The notes below the pieces were generated by a model. That model saw only the letters and a list, made by a program, of their open reading frames with translations. It had not been told where the DNA came from and ran no database searches. Shown here in pieces: positions 1 through 8,560 of a stretch of 64,000 nucleotides of DNA. Source of the stretch: UQRS01 sp050946935 (GTDB lineage: Bacteria > Bacillota > Clostridia > Oscillospirales > Acutalibacteraceae); NCBI GenBank assembly GCA_050946935.1, contig JBMNVR010000013.1, forward strand, positions 9,132-73,131, written 5' to 3'. A program made the translations under genes and the position numbers. How positions within the stretch are numbered: the stretch's first letter is position 1; every line of letters starts with the position of its first letter.

Positions 1-381
1 GAACAGCTTGTCAAAGCGGATACGGTCGATATGCTGTAAGCAGGGACAAAGCTTGAAAGCACCGGCCTCCGGTTGGATGGCGACGCGTCCCTCGGGTGTG
101 ATGGTAGGGAAAAAGGGAAAAATCCGGCAGGCGAGCGGCCGGTTCTCCCGGTCGCAGTTGCCGTTACAGCGCACCAGCAGGCTCCCGTCCTGCTCGGTCA
201 CGGTGAAAGGGGAGAGGTCGAGTGCCTCCTCCTCATGCGGGAAGAGCAGCATGCCGGCATCCTCCCCCTTGCAGCAGGCCTTGCCGCAGAGAATGCCGCA
301 GTCATAGTCGAGCGGTGTCAGTCCGCCAATGGTGTTGTAGATCAGTCCATAAAAAGCGGGATAGTTGCCAACCGTTTTCAT
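1..381 (-). CDS. Cys-rich protein, YkgJ-like cysteine cluster (3' end outside window)
   Basis: Reading the minus strand from an ATG at 379-381 gives 127 uninterrupted codons that run off the window, so the C-terminus is missing. The start lies one base after the cyclophilin stop, so the two genes are almost certainly cotranscribed. The N-terminal half has a pattern of cysteines, CGILCGKACC, then LLFPHEEE, RCNGNCDRENRPLACRIFPF and a later CPC. This layout (clustered Cys, then a Cys-x3-Cys, then RPxxCRxFPF) resembles the YkgJ/UPF0153 group of small proteins thought to bind zinc or an iron-sulfur cluster. Family membership is inferred from the motif only and no function is known. Confidence 0.6.
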   Translation of the reverse strand, partial: MKTVGNYPAFYGLIYNTIGGLTPLDYDCGILCGKACCKGEDAGMLLFPHEEEALDLSPFTVTEQDGSLLVRCNGNCDRENRPLACRIFPFFPTITPEGRVAIQPEAGAFKLCPCLQHIDRIRFDKLF

Positions 382-382
382 A

Positions 383-976
383 TTATAAAACCTCGATCTC
401 AACGCGATCGATCAGCACATCCTGTACCGGCTGGTCACTTGGCCCCACTTCGACCGAGGCGATGGCGTCGACCACCTCCATCCCTTCGACCACCTGTCCG
501 AAAACGGTGTGGCGGAAATCCAGCCAGGGGGTGCCGCCCAGGTTGGCATAGGCCTCCACCGCTTCGGGGGGGAAGCTGTCGGGTATCTGTTTCATCTGTT
601 CCAGCATTTGGGCGGGTACTGACGTTGCTTGCACGATGAAGAACTGACTGCCGTTAGTGCCCGGTCCCGCGTTGGCCATCGAGAGCGCGCCGCGCAGATT
701 ATGCAGCAGGGGCGTGAATTCATCCTTGAACGGGCGGCCCCAGATCGACTCGCCCCCGGTGCCGGTGCCGTTGGGATCGCCGCCCTGGATCATAAAGTCC
801 CGGATCACCCGATGAAATTTCAGCCCGTTGTAATATCCGTTTTTTGCGTGGGTCGTAAAATTCTCCACCGCTAAGGGTGCCTCCGTTCCGAACAGGCGGA
901 CGCGGATGTCGCCGAGGGTCGTGTGCAGTGTGGCGACGGCGTCCCCGGACGCGGCGGGACGAATTTGATCATACAT
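383..976 (-). CDS. Cyclophilin-type peptidyl-prolyl cis-trans isomerase
   Basis: Encodes 197 residues. The cyclophilin core is clear: TTLGDIRVRLFGTEAPLAVE, then FHRVIRDFMIQGGDPNGTG with the catalytic Arg, and NGSQFFIV. It isomerises Xaa-Pro bonds during protein folding. No signal peptide is seen, so it is probably cytoplasmic. The ATG at 974-976 is chosen because AGGAAAG lies about 10 bases upstream; the open frame continues about 400 bases further upstream but that part has no cyclophilin similarity and poor composition. It is followed after one base by the Cys-rich gene. Confidence 0.9.
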   Translation of the reverse strand: MYDQIRPAASGDAVATLHTTLGDIRVRLFGTEAPLAVENFTTHAKNGYYNGLKFHRVIRDFMIQGGDPNGTGTGGESIWGRPFKDEFTPLLHNLRGALSMANAGPGTNGSQFFIVQATSVPAQMLEQMKQIPDSFPPEAVEAYANLGGTPWLDFRHTVFGQVVEGMEVVDAIASVEVGPSDQPVQDVLIDRVEIEVL

Positions 977-1467
977 AGAAAACGCCTTCTTTCCTTTAAT
1001 GAATTGGAACAAAATTTGAAAATCATCCGATTTGTTCCAAAATATTGCGCGAGATTTGTCAAGATTTGAAATCTTTTTACACAGATTTGGCGGATTGTAC
1101 AGGAAAAAGCGCGTTTTTCTTTTCACAAATCCGCATGAAACCGTGATGGTGTAAGAGCCGGATGTTCTTCTCCTGCGGCGGAGGTACAGGCCAACAGGTA
1201 GTATTGTAACCGCAAAATCAGAGAAATGCAACCGCTTTTTCCGATTTTTGGGAGGGCAGGGTGAAAATCCAACGGGACGGCCGCTTTGTTTTGCACGAAT
1301 GCACATGATTTGCAAAGAGGCTTTGTAAAAAAATGACCTCCCAAAAATTGCCGCAATTTTCCCTATTGTTATTGAAAGCGCCATATGCTATTTTTAGTTG
1401 TAGGATATAATTCTCGTCTGCAAAAGCCGAAGAATTTTAAGCAATTCGTAAAACAGGAGGAAAGATT
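977..1467. other. Divergent intergenic region
   Basis: 491 bases between the cyclophilin (leftward) and the giant dockerin gene (rightward). It is AT-richer than its flanks. A TTGACA-like -35 on the minus strand (1057-1062) has no good -10 at standard distance. On the plus strand a TATAAT at 1406-1411 could serve the dockerin gene, but no convincing -35 lies 16-18 bases before it. No gene or RNA is recognised. Confidence 0.4.
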
Positions 1468-4400
1468 ATGCAACGAATAGCCAAATGTAAAAAGATGCTT
1501 AGCGTTTTGCTGAGTTGTGTGCTGATGCTTTCCTGTCTTATGACAGGAGTGCCGGCCGCTGCGGCTGAAAACGGCGGGGCAGAAGCCTTGGACTCGGCGT
1601 CGGTCGTGCGGGACGGCAATCGCTGGACGCTGGAGAACCCATCCCTGCGGGTTGTCCTTGCTTTCGCCGACGGCAGTATCGCTTTGGAGAGTTTTTATAA
1701 CAAAGCGGCAGAGAAGGAGTACCTCACCCCCGGTGCGGACAGCTACCTCTTCTCCTACACCTACGGCGAGTACATCGACGGCACGGTCTGGACGGTGGAG
1801 GATTACAAGAAGAACGGTTCGGTTCCTTCCGCCGGAGAAAACACCGTGACGCTGCGCTCGGACGACGGCGGCTGGACGCTGGGCAAGGTCAGCGTTACCG
1901 ACATCACTATGATCCCCGAGGAGGGGGTGGAGGAGATCCTCGGCAAGCAGCTGGAGATCACCCTCGCCAATGCCGCGAATGCCTTTGAGACCCGGCTGGT
2001 TTTCGGCGTCTATGACGGCGAGGCCGGATTTCATTATCAGAACTTTGTCAAAAACACCGGCGACAAGAAGATGGTCATCACCGAGTCGGATGTGATTTCC
2101 CTGAGTTTTCCGAACGGGCCGCATTATCTGCATTATGTGAATGCCAAGACCAGCTCATCTGACGGGGCGGAGAATGCGACCTGGAAAACGGCGACCGGCG
2201 GCCTGCCGGAGAATACCGGCCGCAATGCTCTGTGCGTCTACACGGCGGGGGATGGTTTCTGGATCATGCCCGAAACCAACTGGCGCACCCAGAACGGGCC
2301 GCAGACTGCCGGCTCCAAAGCCGAAGGAACCAAGAGCTTTAACGAGTTTGCCACCACCTCGATTGCGGCTGGTGGCAGCACCGAGCTGACGGCCGCCCCG
2401 GTCAAGGTCGCCTGCGTGGGGGACAGCATCACCGAGGGGGTCGGATCAAGCTCCGGCAACAGCTATCCCAGCCAGCTTCAGAAGCTGCTGGGCGATGCGT
2501 TCGAGGTCAAAAACTTCGGTGTGGGCGGCCGCACGCTGCTGAAAAACGGCGACCATCCTTATTGGAACGAGTCGGCTTACACCCAGAGCAAGGCGTACCA
2601 GCCCGATGTAGTCATCATTATGCTGGGTACCAACGATTCCAAACCGCAGAACTGGGCATATAAGGATGCGTTTAAATCGGATTATCTGGAGTTGATCGCT
2701 CAGTACAAGGCGCTGGAATCCAATCCGAAGATTTATATTGCAACCTCTCCGGTGGTGATATCCGACAGCCTGAACATCTCGGCCTCAGTCGTGAAGGATC
2801 AGATCGTTCCGCTGGAGAAGGAGATTGCGGCCGAAGCCGGCTGCGAGGTCATCGACATATTCGCGCTGTCCGACGGACAGTCCGACTGGTTTACCAGCGA
2901 TCATGTGCATCCGAACGACCTTGGCTATTCAAATTTCGCTGCTTGCTTTGCCGAGTATATGAACGCTTATGATGATGCGGCCTTCGGAGGCATGACCGTT
3001 AAGGTCTCGACCAATCCGCAGTCGTTGCAGCTCACCCTCAAGCCCGGGGAGGAGTTCCAGTATATCGGGGTCAACATCGCCCTCTTTGCGGGCGATGTGG
3101 TCGACGGCAAAATGGCGGCCGAGGAGCATTTCCAGAAGCGCTTTAAATATCACGACACCTCAACCATTATCAATTCCAACGACTGGGATTACATTGGTCA
3201 GCGAACCTATGAGTATTTTGAAAACACCATTGTTCCCCTGGCGTCCAGAGCGGGAATCGACATGGTCATGATCGACGACCTCTGGAATGTCGACCGGGAC
3301 AGCCTGACGGCCAAGTCCAGTCTGCGCAGCCTGTCGGAGATCAGCGACCTCATCACCTCGAACGGCATGATGTTTGGCCTCTGGTACTCGATGAACGGTG
3401 ACGATCACAACAACGGCCGCGATCTGGCCGATCCGGCGTCTCTGGCTGAGAAAATCGCCATGGTGGAGGAGCTGGCGACCACCTATAACGTCAGCCACCA
3501 GATGATCGACCTGACCGAGTTTTGGCAGAATATGGACGAGACCGAGTATTCCTCCCCCTGCGACAACGTGTACCGCAAAAACGCGATGGTCAACACCGCT
3601 TTGAACGAGGTGGTTACCCGCCACCCCGGTTATATGGTTAAGTTCACAAACGAGATCGATGTGTATCCGACCCAGGGTAACCGGCAAAACGGCCTGCTTC
3701 ATCTGGTGAACAACGGCTGGCTGGTACATAACGCGGGTCTGTCGGGCGGGATGGCCGCCGGCTCCAATGCATTCGGATACCTGCCGCTTTCTTCGGTTTA
3801 TTCAGGCGGCAATCTTGACGGCAGCATGGCCGACTATTACCATTATATGTATGCCCGCAACGTCAAGCTGAACGAGGATCCCGGCACCCGCTGGACCGAA
3901 AAGGGCATCGACCTGATGCGGACCTTTAACGACTGGCGCAACGGCGAACGGGTGCAGGCGCTGACCGACCTTGTCAAGCGGCCGACCTATCTCGGCGAGG
4001 GCTGGGACAGCAACGACGCTGACACCTGGATCAGCAAGGGCGTCTCCTCCGGCCCCTATTCCTGGATGCAGATCAGCGAGGATGGCAGCCGCGCGCTGCT
4101 GCTTGCGACTTCCTATAAATCGGCGGCGTCGGGCTTTACCGCCGACACCCGCTGGTTCGACGAGCATAAAACCTATTATGTCGCCGACGTCACGCTCGAC
4201 GACACCGGAGAATTCACTTATGCATACAAAGGTATTTACGACGGCGCCGATCTTGTGGAAAACGGCTTCGCTGTTGATCTGACCGAAAGCAGCTCGGGCG
4301 GCAAGGCCTATTGGTTTGAGGCGGTTGGCGACGACCGTATGCAGGTCGTTTGGGCGGATGAAAAAGTAGAGACCTATTCCTCCGCTGTGAACGGAGACAC

Positions 4401-7014
4401 CATGACCCTGACCCTGACAGGACGAGCGGGCGACACCGCCACCGTGATTGTTGCCGACAGCGCGGAGAACACCGGTCGAGTCATCAGCACCGCCATCGGA
4501 GAGGATGGCAGAACCGTCCTCTCGATCCCGGCGTCCAAGCTCAATCCGCCGGAGGAAATCGGTGAAAAGGAGCAGCTTTCGACCCGGTTTGAGATGGAAG
4601 ACCTGATTGAACAGGGGACGGCTGTTTATGACAGCGCAAAGGTCACCATGTCGTCCAGTCTGCCGGACGACGGCGGAAGGGTTGGCGCGAGCGGCGGCAT
4701 CTACCGCTTTGTCGAGTTTAAAGAGGCGGGGAGCTGTTTCAGTGTTCCGGTAACCGTTCCGGCTGACGGCACCTATACCATGCGGGTGGCTTATAAGAGC
4801 CATAATAACCAGGCCTTGTCGGCGCTGGGCGCAAACGGAGCGGTTTGCAGCGATACCCTCGATCTGTCCTCCGGTGTGACGCTGAACAAGATCATGGTGC
4901 AGGCATGCGAAATCTCTCTCAAAGCGGGGGAGAACACACTGGATGTTTTCTGTATGGGCAAGGGAGCTGCCAACGGCAGCGGTACGATGACCCTGCGGAT
5001 TGATTATGTGGAGTTTGAACCCAAGGTTACGGGTGACCCGCAGACGCTTGCGGCCGGTGAAATCCAGAATGTTTCAGCCGACGGGAGTTCGAATTTGGAG
5101 ACCGCGGACGGCGCTCTTCGGCTTGTGGCCGGCGGTGCGGCGTCTTATATGACCCTTCCCCTGACGGCAGAGACAGCCGGCTATTATGATGTAACCCTGC
5201 GGTTTGCCACCGGGCTGTCCGGCGCGGCCGTCAGCATATACGACGGGGTGAAAGCCCTTGCCGGCGCAGATCTCTATAGCGCGTCGGCGGGAACGCTGGA
5301 TGTGTCTCTGGGAAGGTTGTATCTCGATTCTGAGGAAGCGCACAGCCTGGACGTTGTGATCACCGGGCGGAATACAGCCAACACGGCTGGCTACATCGTC
5401 AAGCTGGCGGAGGTTGTCCTCACCGCGCCCATCGTCCTGACGGCCGAACCGGCCGGCGCCGTGGTCGAGGTGGGGGAGAAGATTGATCTTGGCGCGGCTG
5501 CGAAGATTCACAATGCTCAGCCTACCTATTCCGGCTCTGATGCGCTGAAATACGCCGTCCGGTCGGAGACCGCCTTTGACGTCGCGGTGATGGGGGAGGA
5601 CGGCGTCCTTACCGCCAATACGGTTGGTTCCGCCATCATCCGCATCACGCACCGGCACGATGAGGCTTACGTCGATTTTCCGGTAACAGTGGTGGAGAAA
5701 GGGTGCAGTGAAGCGGTTCTTGCCGCGATCGAGTCCATCAACACCATCGGCACGGTTGCGCGCACCGAAGCCTGCCTCGCAAGGATCGAGGCGGCCGAGA
5801 CGGCCTATGCCGCGCTGACTGCCGCCGACCGGGCGAAGGTGACCTGTTATTCCGTTTTGAAGGTTGCCCGGGCGACCTATGACGCGCTGGCTACAGAGGA
5901 AGAGGATGAGAATCCGCTTCTCACTGTCAATTATATTGAGGATTTGGATTACAGCTTGAACAGCGGCTCTACCTTTAAGAAAAGCACCTGCCCGAGCGGC
6001 AGCCACAAGATTCAATTTACCGAAGACGGTGAGGTTTACGCGCACGGTTTCGGCTTCGAGCCGACCGATAAGACCCCCGGTACACTGCTCGTTCCGGTGC
6101 CGGAGGGAAGCGATTCTTTCTATGCGAGGGTTGGCGTGGATTATGCGATGTCGGCGCCTTCGGCCGATTATGACCAGAAGAATGTTGTGACCATTTCGGT
6201 CGACGGAACCGAAATGGCAAAAACCGGTGCGATCCGCAAGAATTATCAGGACGGCGCATGGGTGGACAACAGCTATGTGCTGGAGTTTAAAATCCCCGAG
6301 GGGGCCAAATGGCTCCTGATCTCCAACGATTCGGGCGGCAGCCGGATCTGCGATCACATTCTGTTCGCCGACGCGCGGTTTGAGAATTCCGCCGCCGCGA
6401 AGGTAGAGGCGCTGATTGCCGACATCACGCCGGAAAACGTCAACATCAGCAAATATTCCACCGAGACGGGTGAGAAAATCCGCGCGGCGGAAGAGGCATA
6501 CTACGCGCTGGATGAGGATGACCGCCGGTATGTTTCGGGGTATAAAAATCTGCTGAGCTATCGGGTTACCCACGCCTCCTTCGGTCTGCTGGATGATGGG
6601 GAAAGCGGCATCGGCGCAAACCTGACTGCCGATGAGCGTGCGGCGGTGGAGGCGGTCTCTGCCCTGATTTCCACCATTCCCGGGGAAAATGCGGTTTCTC
6701 CCCTTACCGCTGTCAGACTTTCCGAGGCGCAGACAGCATATGCCGCCCTCTCCGACCGGGAGAAGGACTGCATTTCGGACGTGTCGGTTCTTTATCTCTG
6801 CGAGGATTGGATCGCGGCATCGGCCGGCCGGCTGACGGTCGGAGATGTGGATAGGGACGACCGGATTACGGTCAGCGACGTGGTGGCTCTGCGTCAGTTG
6901 ATTGTAAACGGCGGCGGCACCGACATCGAGCGGTACTGCGGCGATTTGGACCAAAGCGCGACGCTTTCGGTCAGTGACGTGGTGGCTCTGCGTCAGTTGA
7001 TTGTACAGGGATAA
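1468..7014 (+). CDS. Secreted dockerin enzyme: SGNH esterase inserted in a GH36-like glycosidase, with CBM
   Basis: 1848 residues, preceded by AGGAGGAAAG. The N-terminus is a signal peptide (KK, hydrophobic run, VPAAAA). Residues ~45-305 look like a beta-supersandwich of alpha-galactosidase-type enzymes. Residues ~312-500 are an SGNH/GDSL esterase with CVGDSITEG (Ser320), GTND (Asn389) and DHVH (Asp478, His481). The supersandwich seems to resume near residue 520, followed by a TIM-barrel-like region with MVMIDDLW (Asp603/604), FGLWYS and MIDLTEFW (Asp681, Glu684). A FEMED start near 1041 marks a CBM6/35-like module, later come Ig-like and several helical repeats, and residues 1791-1848 are a type I dockerin with two complete Ca loops. 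Probable role: deacetylating and cleaving a plant or host glycan outside the cell. The substrate is unknown; GH36-like assignment is by motif and not certain. Confidence 0.72.
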   Translation: MQRIAKCKKMLSVLLSCVLMLSCLMTGVPAAAAENGGAEALDSASVVRDGNRWTLENPSLRVVLAFADGSIALESFYNKAAEKEYLTPGADSYLFSYTYGEYIDGTVWTVEDYKKNGSVPSAGENTVTLRSDDGGWTLGKVSVTDITMIPEEGVEEILGKQLEITLANAANAFETRLVFGVYDGEAGFHYQNFVKNTGDKKMVITESDVISLSFPNGPHYLHYVNAKTSSSDGAENATWKTATGGLPENTGRNALCVYTAGDGFWIMPETNWRTQNGPQTAGSKAEGTKSFNEFATTSIAAGGSTELTAAPVKVACVGDSITEGVGSSSGNSYPSQLQKLLGDAFEVKNFGVGGRTLLKNGDHPYWNESAYTQSKAYQPDVVIIMLGTNDSKPQNWAYKDAFKSDYLELIAQYKALESNPKIYIATSPVVISDSLNISASVVKDQIVPLEKEIAAEAGCEVIDIFALSDGQSDWFTSDHVHPNDLGYSNFAACFAEYMNAYDDAAFGGMTVKVSTNPQSLQLTLKPGEEFQYIGVNIALFAGDVVDGKMAAEEHFQKRFKYHDTSTIINSNDWDYIGQRTYEYFENTIVPLASRAGIDMVMIDDLWNVDRDSLTAKSSLRSLSEISDLITSNGMMFGLWYSMNGDDHNNGRDLADPASLAEKIAMVEELATTYNVSHQMIDLTEFWQNMDETEYSSPCDNVYRKNAMVNTALNEVVTRHPGYMVKFTNEIDVYPTQGNRQNGLLHLVNNGWLVHNAGLSGGMAAGSNAFGYLPLSSVYSGGNLDGSMADYYHYMYARNVKLNEDPGTRWTEKGIDLMRTFNDWRNGERVQALTDLVKRPTYLGEGWDSNDADTWISKGVSSGPYSWMQISEDGSRALLLATSYKSAASGFTADTRWFDEHKTYYVADVTLDDTGEFTYAYKGIYDGADLVENGFAVDLTESSSGGKAYWFEAVGDDRMQVVWADEKVETYSSAVNGDTMTLTLTGRAGDTATVIVADSAENTGRVISTAIGEDGRTVLSIPASKLNPPEEIGEKEQLSTRFEMEDLIEQGTAVYDSAKVTMSSSLPDDGGRVGASGGIYRFVEFKEAGSCFSVPVTVPADGTYTMRVAYKSHNNQALSALGANGAVCSDTLDLSSGVTLNKIMVQACEISLKAGENTLDVFCMGKGAANGSGTMTLRIDYVEFEPKVTGDPQTLAAGEIQNVSADGSSNLETADGALRLVAGGAASYMTLPLTAETAGYYDVTLRFATGLSGAAVSIYDGVKALAGADLYSASAGTLDVSLGRLYLDSEEAHSLDVVITGRNTANTAGYIVKLAEVVLTAPIVLTAEPAGAVVEVGEKIDLGAAAKIHNAQPTYSGSDALKYAVRSETAFDVAVMGEDGVLTANTVGSAIIRITHRHDEAYVDFPVTVVEKGCSEAVLAAIESINTIGTVARTEACLARIEAAETAYAALTAADRAKVTCYSVLKVARATYDALATEEEDENPLLTVNYIEDLDYSLNSGSTFKKSTCPSGSHKIQFTEDGEVYAHGFGFEPTDKTPGTLLVPVPEGSDSFYARVGVDYAMSAPSADYDQKNVVTISVDGTEMAKTGAIRKNYQDGAWVDNSYVLEFKIPEGAKWLLISNDSGGSRICDHILFADARFENSAAAKVEALIADITPENVNISKYSTETGEKIRAAEEAYYALDEDDRRYVSGYKNLLSYRVTHASFGLLDDGESGIGANLTADERAAVEAVSALISTIPGENAVSPLTAVRLSEAQTAYAALSDREKDCISDVSVLYLCEDWIAASAGRLTVGDVDRDDRITVSDVVALRQLIVNGGGTDIERYCGDLDQSATLSVSDVVALRQLIVQG

Positions 7015-7067
7015 AGCTTTTTCCCGCGGCGGTTCCTCCTTCTTTTTGATTCACCGCCGCGATTGCA

Positions 7068-7112
7068 GCCCGGCTCTTTGGATGAAAATCCAAAGAGCCG
7101 GGCTTTTCTTGT
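7068..7112 (+). terminator. Intrinsic terminator after the dockerin enzyme
   Basis: Perfect 16-bp stem (7068-7083 with 7088-7103) closed by a GAAA loop and followed by TTTTCTTGTTTT. Another GC-rich inverted repeat with 8-bp arms (7025-7032, 7054-7061) lies just before it. The remaining bases to 7324 hold no recognisable gene. Confidence 0.85.
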
Positions 7113-7324
7113 TTTATACGTTGGGGCCGGACGTGTCGGCTTTTTTATCCGGTGGTTTCGTTTTGGGAGAATGCTTTCGTCCGGGATGGTAGATAATAAA
7201 AATCGTCCGGAACCTTTCACATTTCATGAAAACGGGTGCCCATCGGATAGAGCAACAGGTTGGGTCGAGTATGGTGTGCCGCCGCGTCCACAGGATGGAG
7301 GAAGTCCCCGGCATCCCGGGAAGA

Positions 7325-7357
7325 TAAAAACGCTCCCGCCCGATTGGGCGAGAGCGT
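7325..7357 (-). terminator. Terminator of the rplM-rpsI operon
   Basis: Hairpin with arms ACGCTC-CGCCC / GGGCG-GAGCGT around a GATT loop; on the minus strand it is followed by a run of five T. It sits 20 bases downstream of the rpsI stop. Confidence 0.8.
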
Positions 7358-7376
7358 TCTATATAGGAATGCAATG

Positions 7377-7775
7377 TTATCTCTTGGAGAACTGGGGAGC
7401 GCGGCGGGCGCCTTTGAGTCCGTATTTCTTCCGCTCTTTCATTCTCGGATCGCGGGTCAGAAGGCCGGCTTTCTTCAGTGCGGGACGGAGCGTCTCGTCG
7501 TACTGCAGAAGGGCGCGGGCCAAACCGTGACGGATTGCGCCGGCCTGGCCGGTTACGCCGCCGCCGGTCACGCGGCAGACAATGTCAAATTTGCTGTCGG
7601 TGCCGGTCAGAGTCATCGGCTGGCGGACGATGAGCTTCAAAGTTTCCAATCCGAAGTAGTCGTCAATATCCCGGTTGTTGATGGTGATCTTGCCGGTGCC
7701 GTTGTATACGCGGACACGGGCGACAGAGCTTTTCCGTCTGCCGGTGCCGTAGAAATAAGGTTTTCCTTCAAACAT
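7377..7775 (-). CDS. rpsI: 30S ribosomal protein S9
   Basis: 132 residues, the full length for bacterial S9. Recognisable features are YGTGRRKSSVARV near the start, the GGGVTGQAGAIRHGLARAL core and the basic C-terminal tail ending QFSKR, which reaches the P-site tRNA in the ribosome. It follows rplM by about 20 bases with an AAGGAGG-type site, the usual rplM-rpsI operon, and ends at a hairpin terminator. Confidence 0.98.
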   Translation of the reverse strand: MFEGKPYFYGTGRRKSSVARVRVYNGTGKITINNRDIDDYFGLETLKLIVRQPMTLTGTDSKFDIVCRVTGGGVTGQAGAIRHGLARALLQYDETLRPALKKAGLLTRDPRMKERKKYGLKGARRAPQFSKR

Positions 7776-7795
7776 ACTTTTCTGCCTCCTTCCGA

Positions 7796-8224
7796 TTACA
7801 GCTCGAGCGTTTCGGGCTTCTGCGCGGCGTGCTTATGCTCGCTGCCCTTATAGACATGCAGGCGGGTGAGCGCCTTACGGCCGATGGTGGTGTCAGGAAC
7901 CATACCCTTGACTGCCAGTTCCACGGCCAGCTCGGGCCGGGTGGCCATCAGAGTGGCGTATTTGGTCTCCTTCAAACCGCCGACGTAACCGGTGTGGCGG
8001 CGATAGAACTTCTTGTTCAGCTTGTCGCCGGTCAGTTCGACCTTTTCCGCGTTGATGATGATGACGTGGTCACCGCAGTCAACGTGAGGGGTGAATTCCG
8101 GCTTTACCTTGCCGCGAAGCAGGTTTGCGGCCGTGACCGCAAGGCGGCCGAGCCGTTTGCCCGAAGCGTCCAGCACATACCATTTGCGCTGAATCTCGCT
8201 GGGTTTTGCCATGTATGTGGACAT
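7796..8224 (-). CDS. rplM: 50S ribosomal protein L13
   Basis: 142 residues. Motifs KWYVLDASGKRLGRLA, HVDCGDHVIIINAEK and YRRHTGYVGGLK are typical of L13, an early assembly protein of the large subunit. The ATG at 8222-8224 (MSTYMAKP) is chosen because GGAGGT is six bases upstream; a longer frame upstream would include the promoter itself. First gene of the rplM-rpsI operon. Confidence 0.97.
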   Translation of the reverse strand: MSTYMAKPSEIQRKWYVLDASGKRLGRLAVTAANLLRGKVKPEFTPHVDCGDHVIIINAEKVELTGDKLNKKFYRRHTGYVGGLKETKYATLMATRPELAVELAVKGMVPDTTIGRKALTRLHVYKGSEHKHAAQKPETLEL

Positions 8225-8264
8225 AATGATACCTCCAAATCCTTTTGCTTTTCGTGCGGGAGTT

Positions 8265-8293
8265 ATGATACCACACCCGGCCACGCTTGTCAA
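8265..8293 (-). promoter_or_regulatory. Promoter of rplM-rpsI
   Basis: On the minus strand TTGACA (8288-8293), a 17-bp spacer and TATCAT (8265-8270). It is about 40 bases upstream of the rplM start, giving a short leader. Confidence 0.85.
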
Positions 8294-8560
8294 TATCATT
8301 TTTTCATTTTTTTAATTCTCAGATGAAAAGCTTCTGCTTTCGCTTGTTTTCTTTAAAAATCTCCCGATTTCGAAAAAATGATTTTTGAATATGCTGCGTG
8401 CTTTTCTGGTGCTTGACGATGAAATATATGGGATAAATGTGATTTGCACTAAAATATCCCGATCGGAATTAGGCAGTTTAGCCATAGCATAAACATCCTT
8501 TTTATACTATACTAAATAACAAAGATTTCTTGGCATATTTTGAATGGGGGATAGCGAACC
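8294..8560. other. AT-rich intergenic region upstream of the cohesin-dockerin gene
   Basis: With the rplM promoter this is a 336-base gap. It is clearly AT-richer than the genes. Two overlapping TATACT hexamers (8503-8508 and 8508-8513) are candidate -10 elements for the rightward gene, but no strong -35 is visible. No RNA gene recognised. Confidence 0.35.

Noticed and set aside
5074..6954. 626-codon antisense frame in the giant dockerin gene
   Set aside because: Same reverse-frame artefact; the sense strand ends in a perfect dockerin.
7113..7324. Possible small RNA or gene between two convergent terminators
   Set aside because: No promoter, conserved structure or plausible ORF could be supported.
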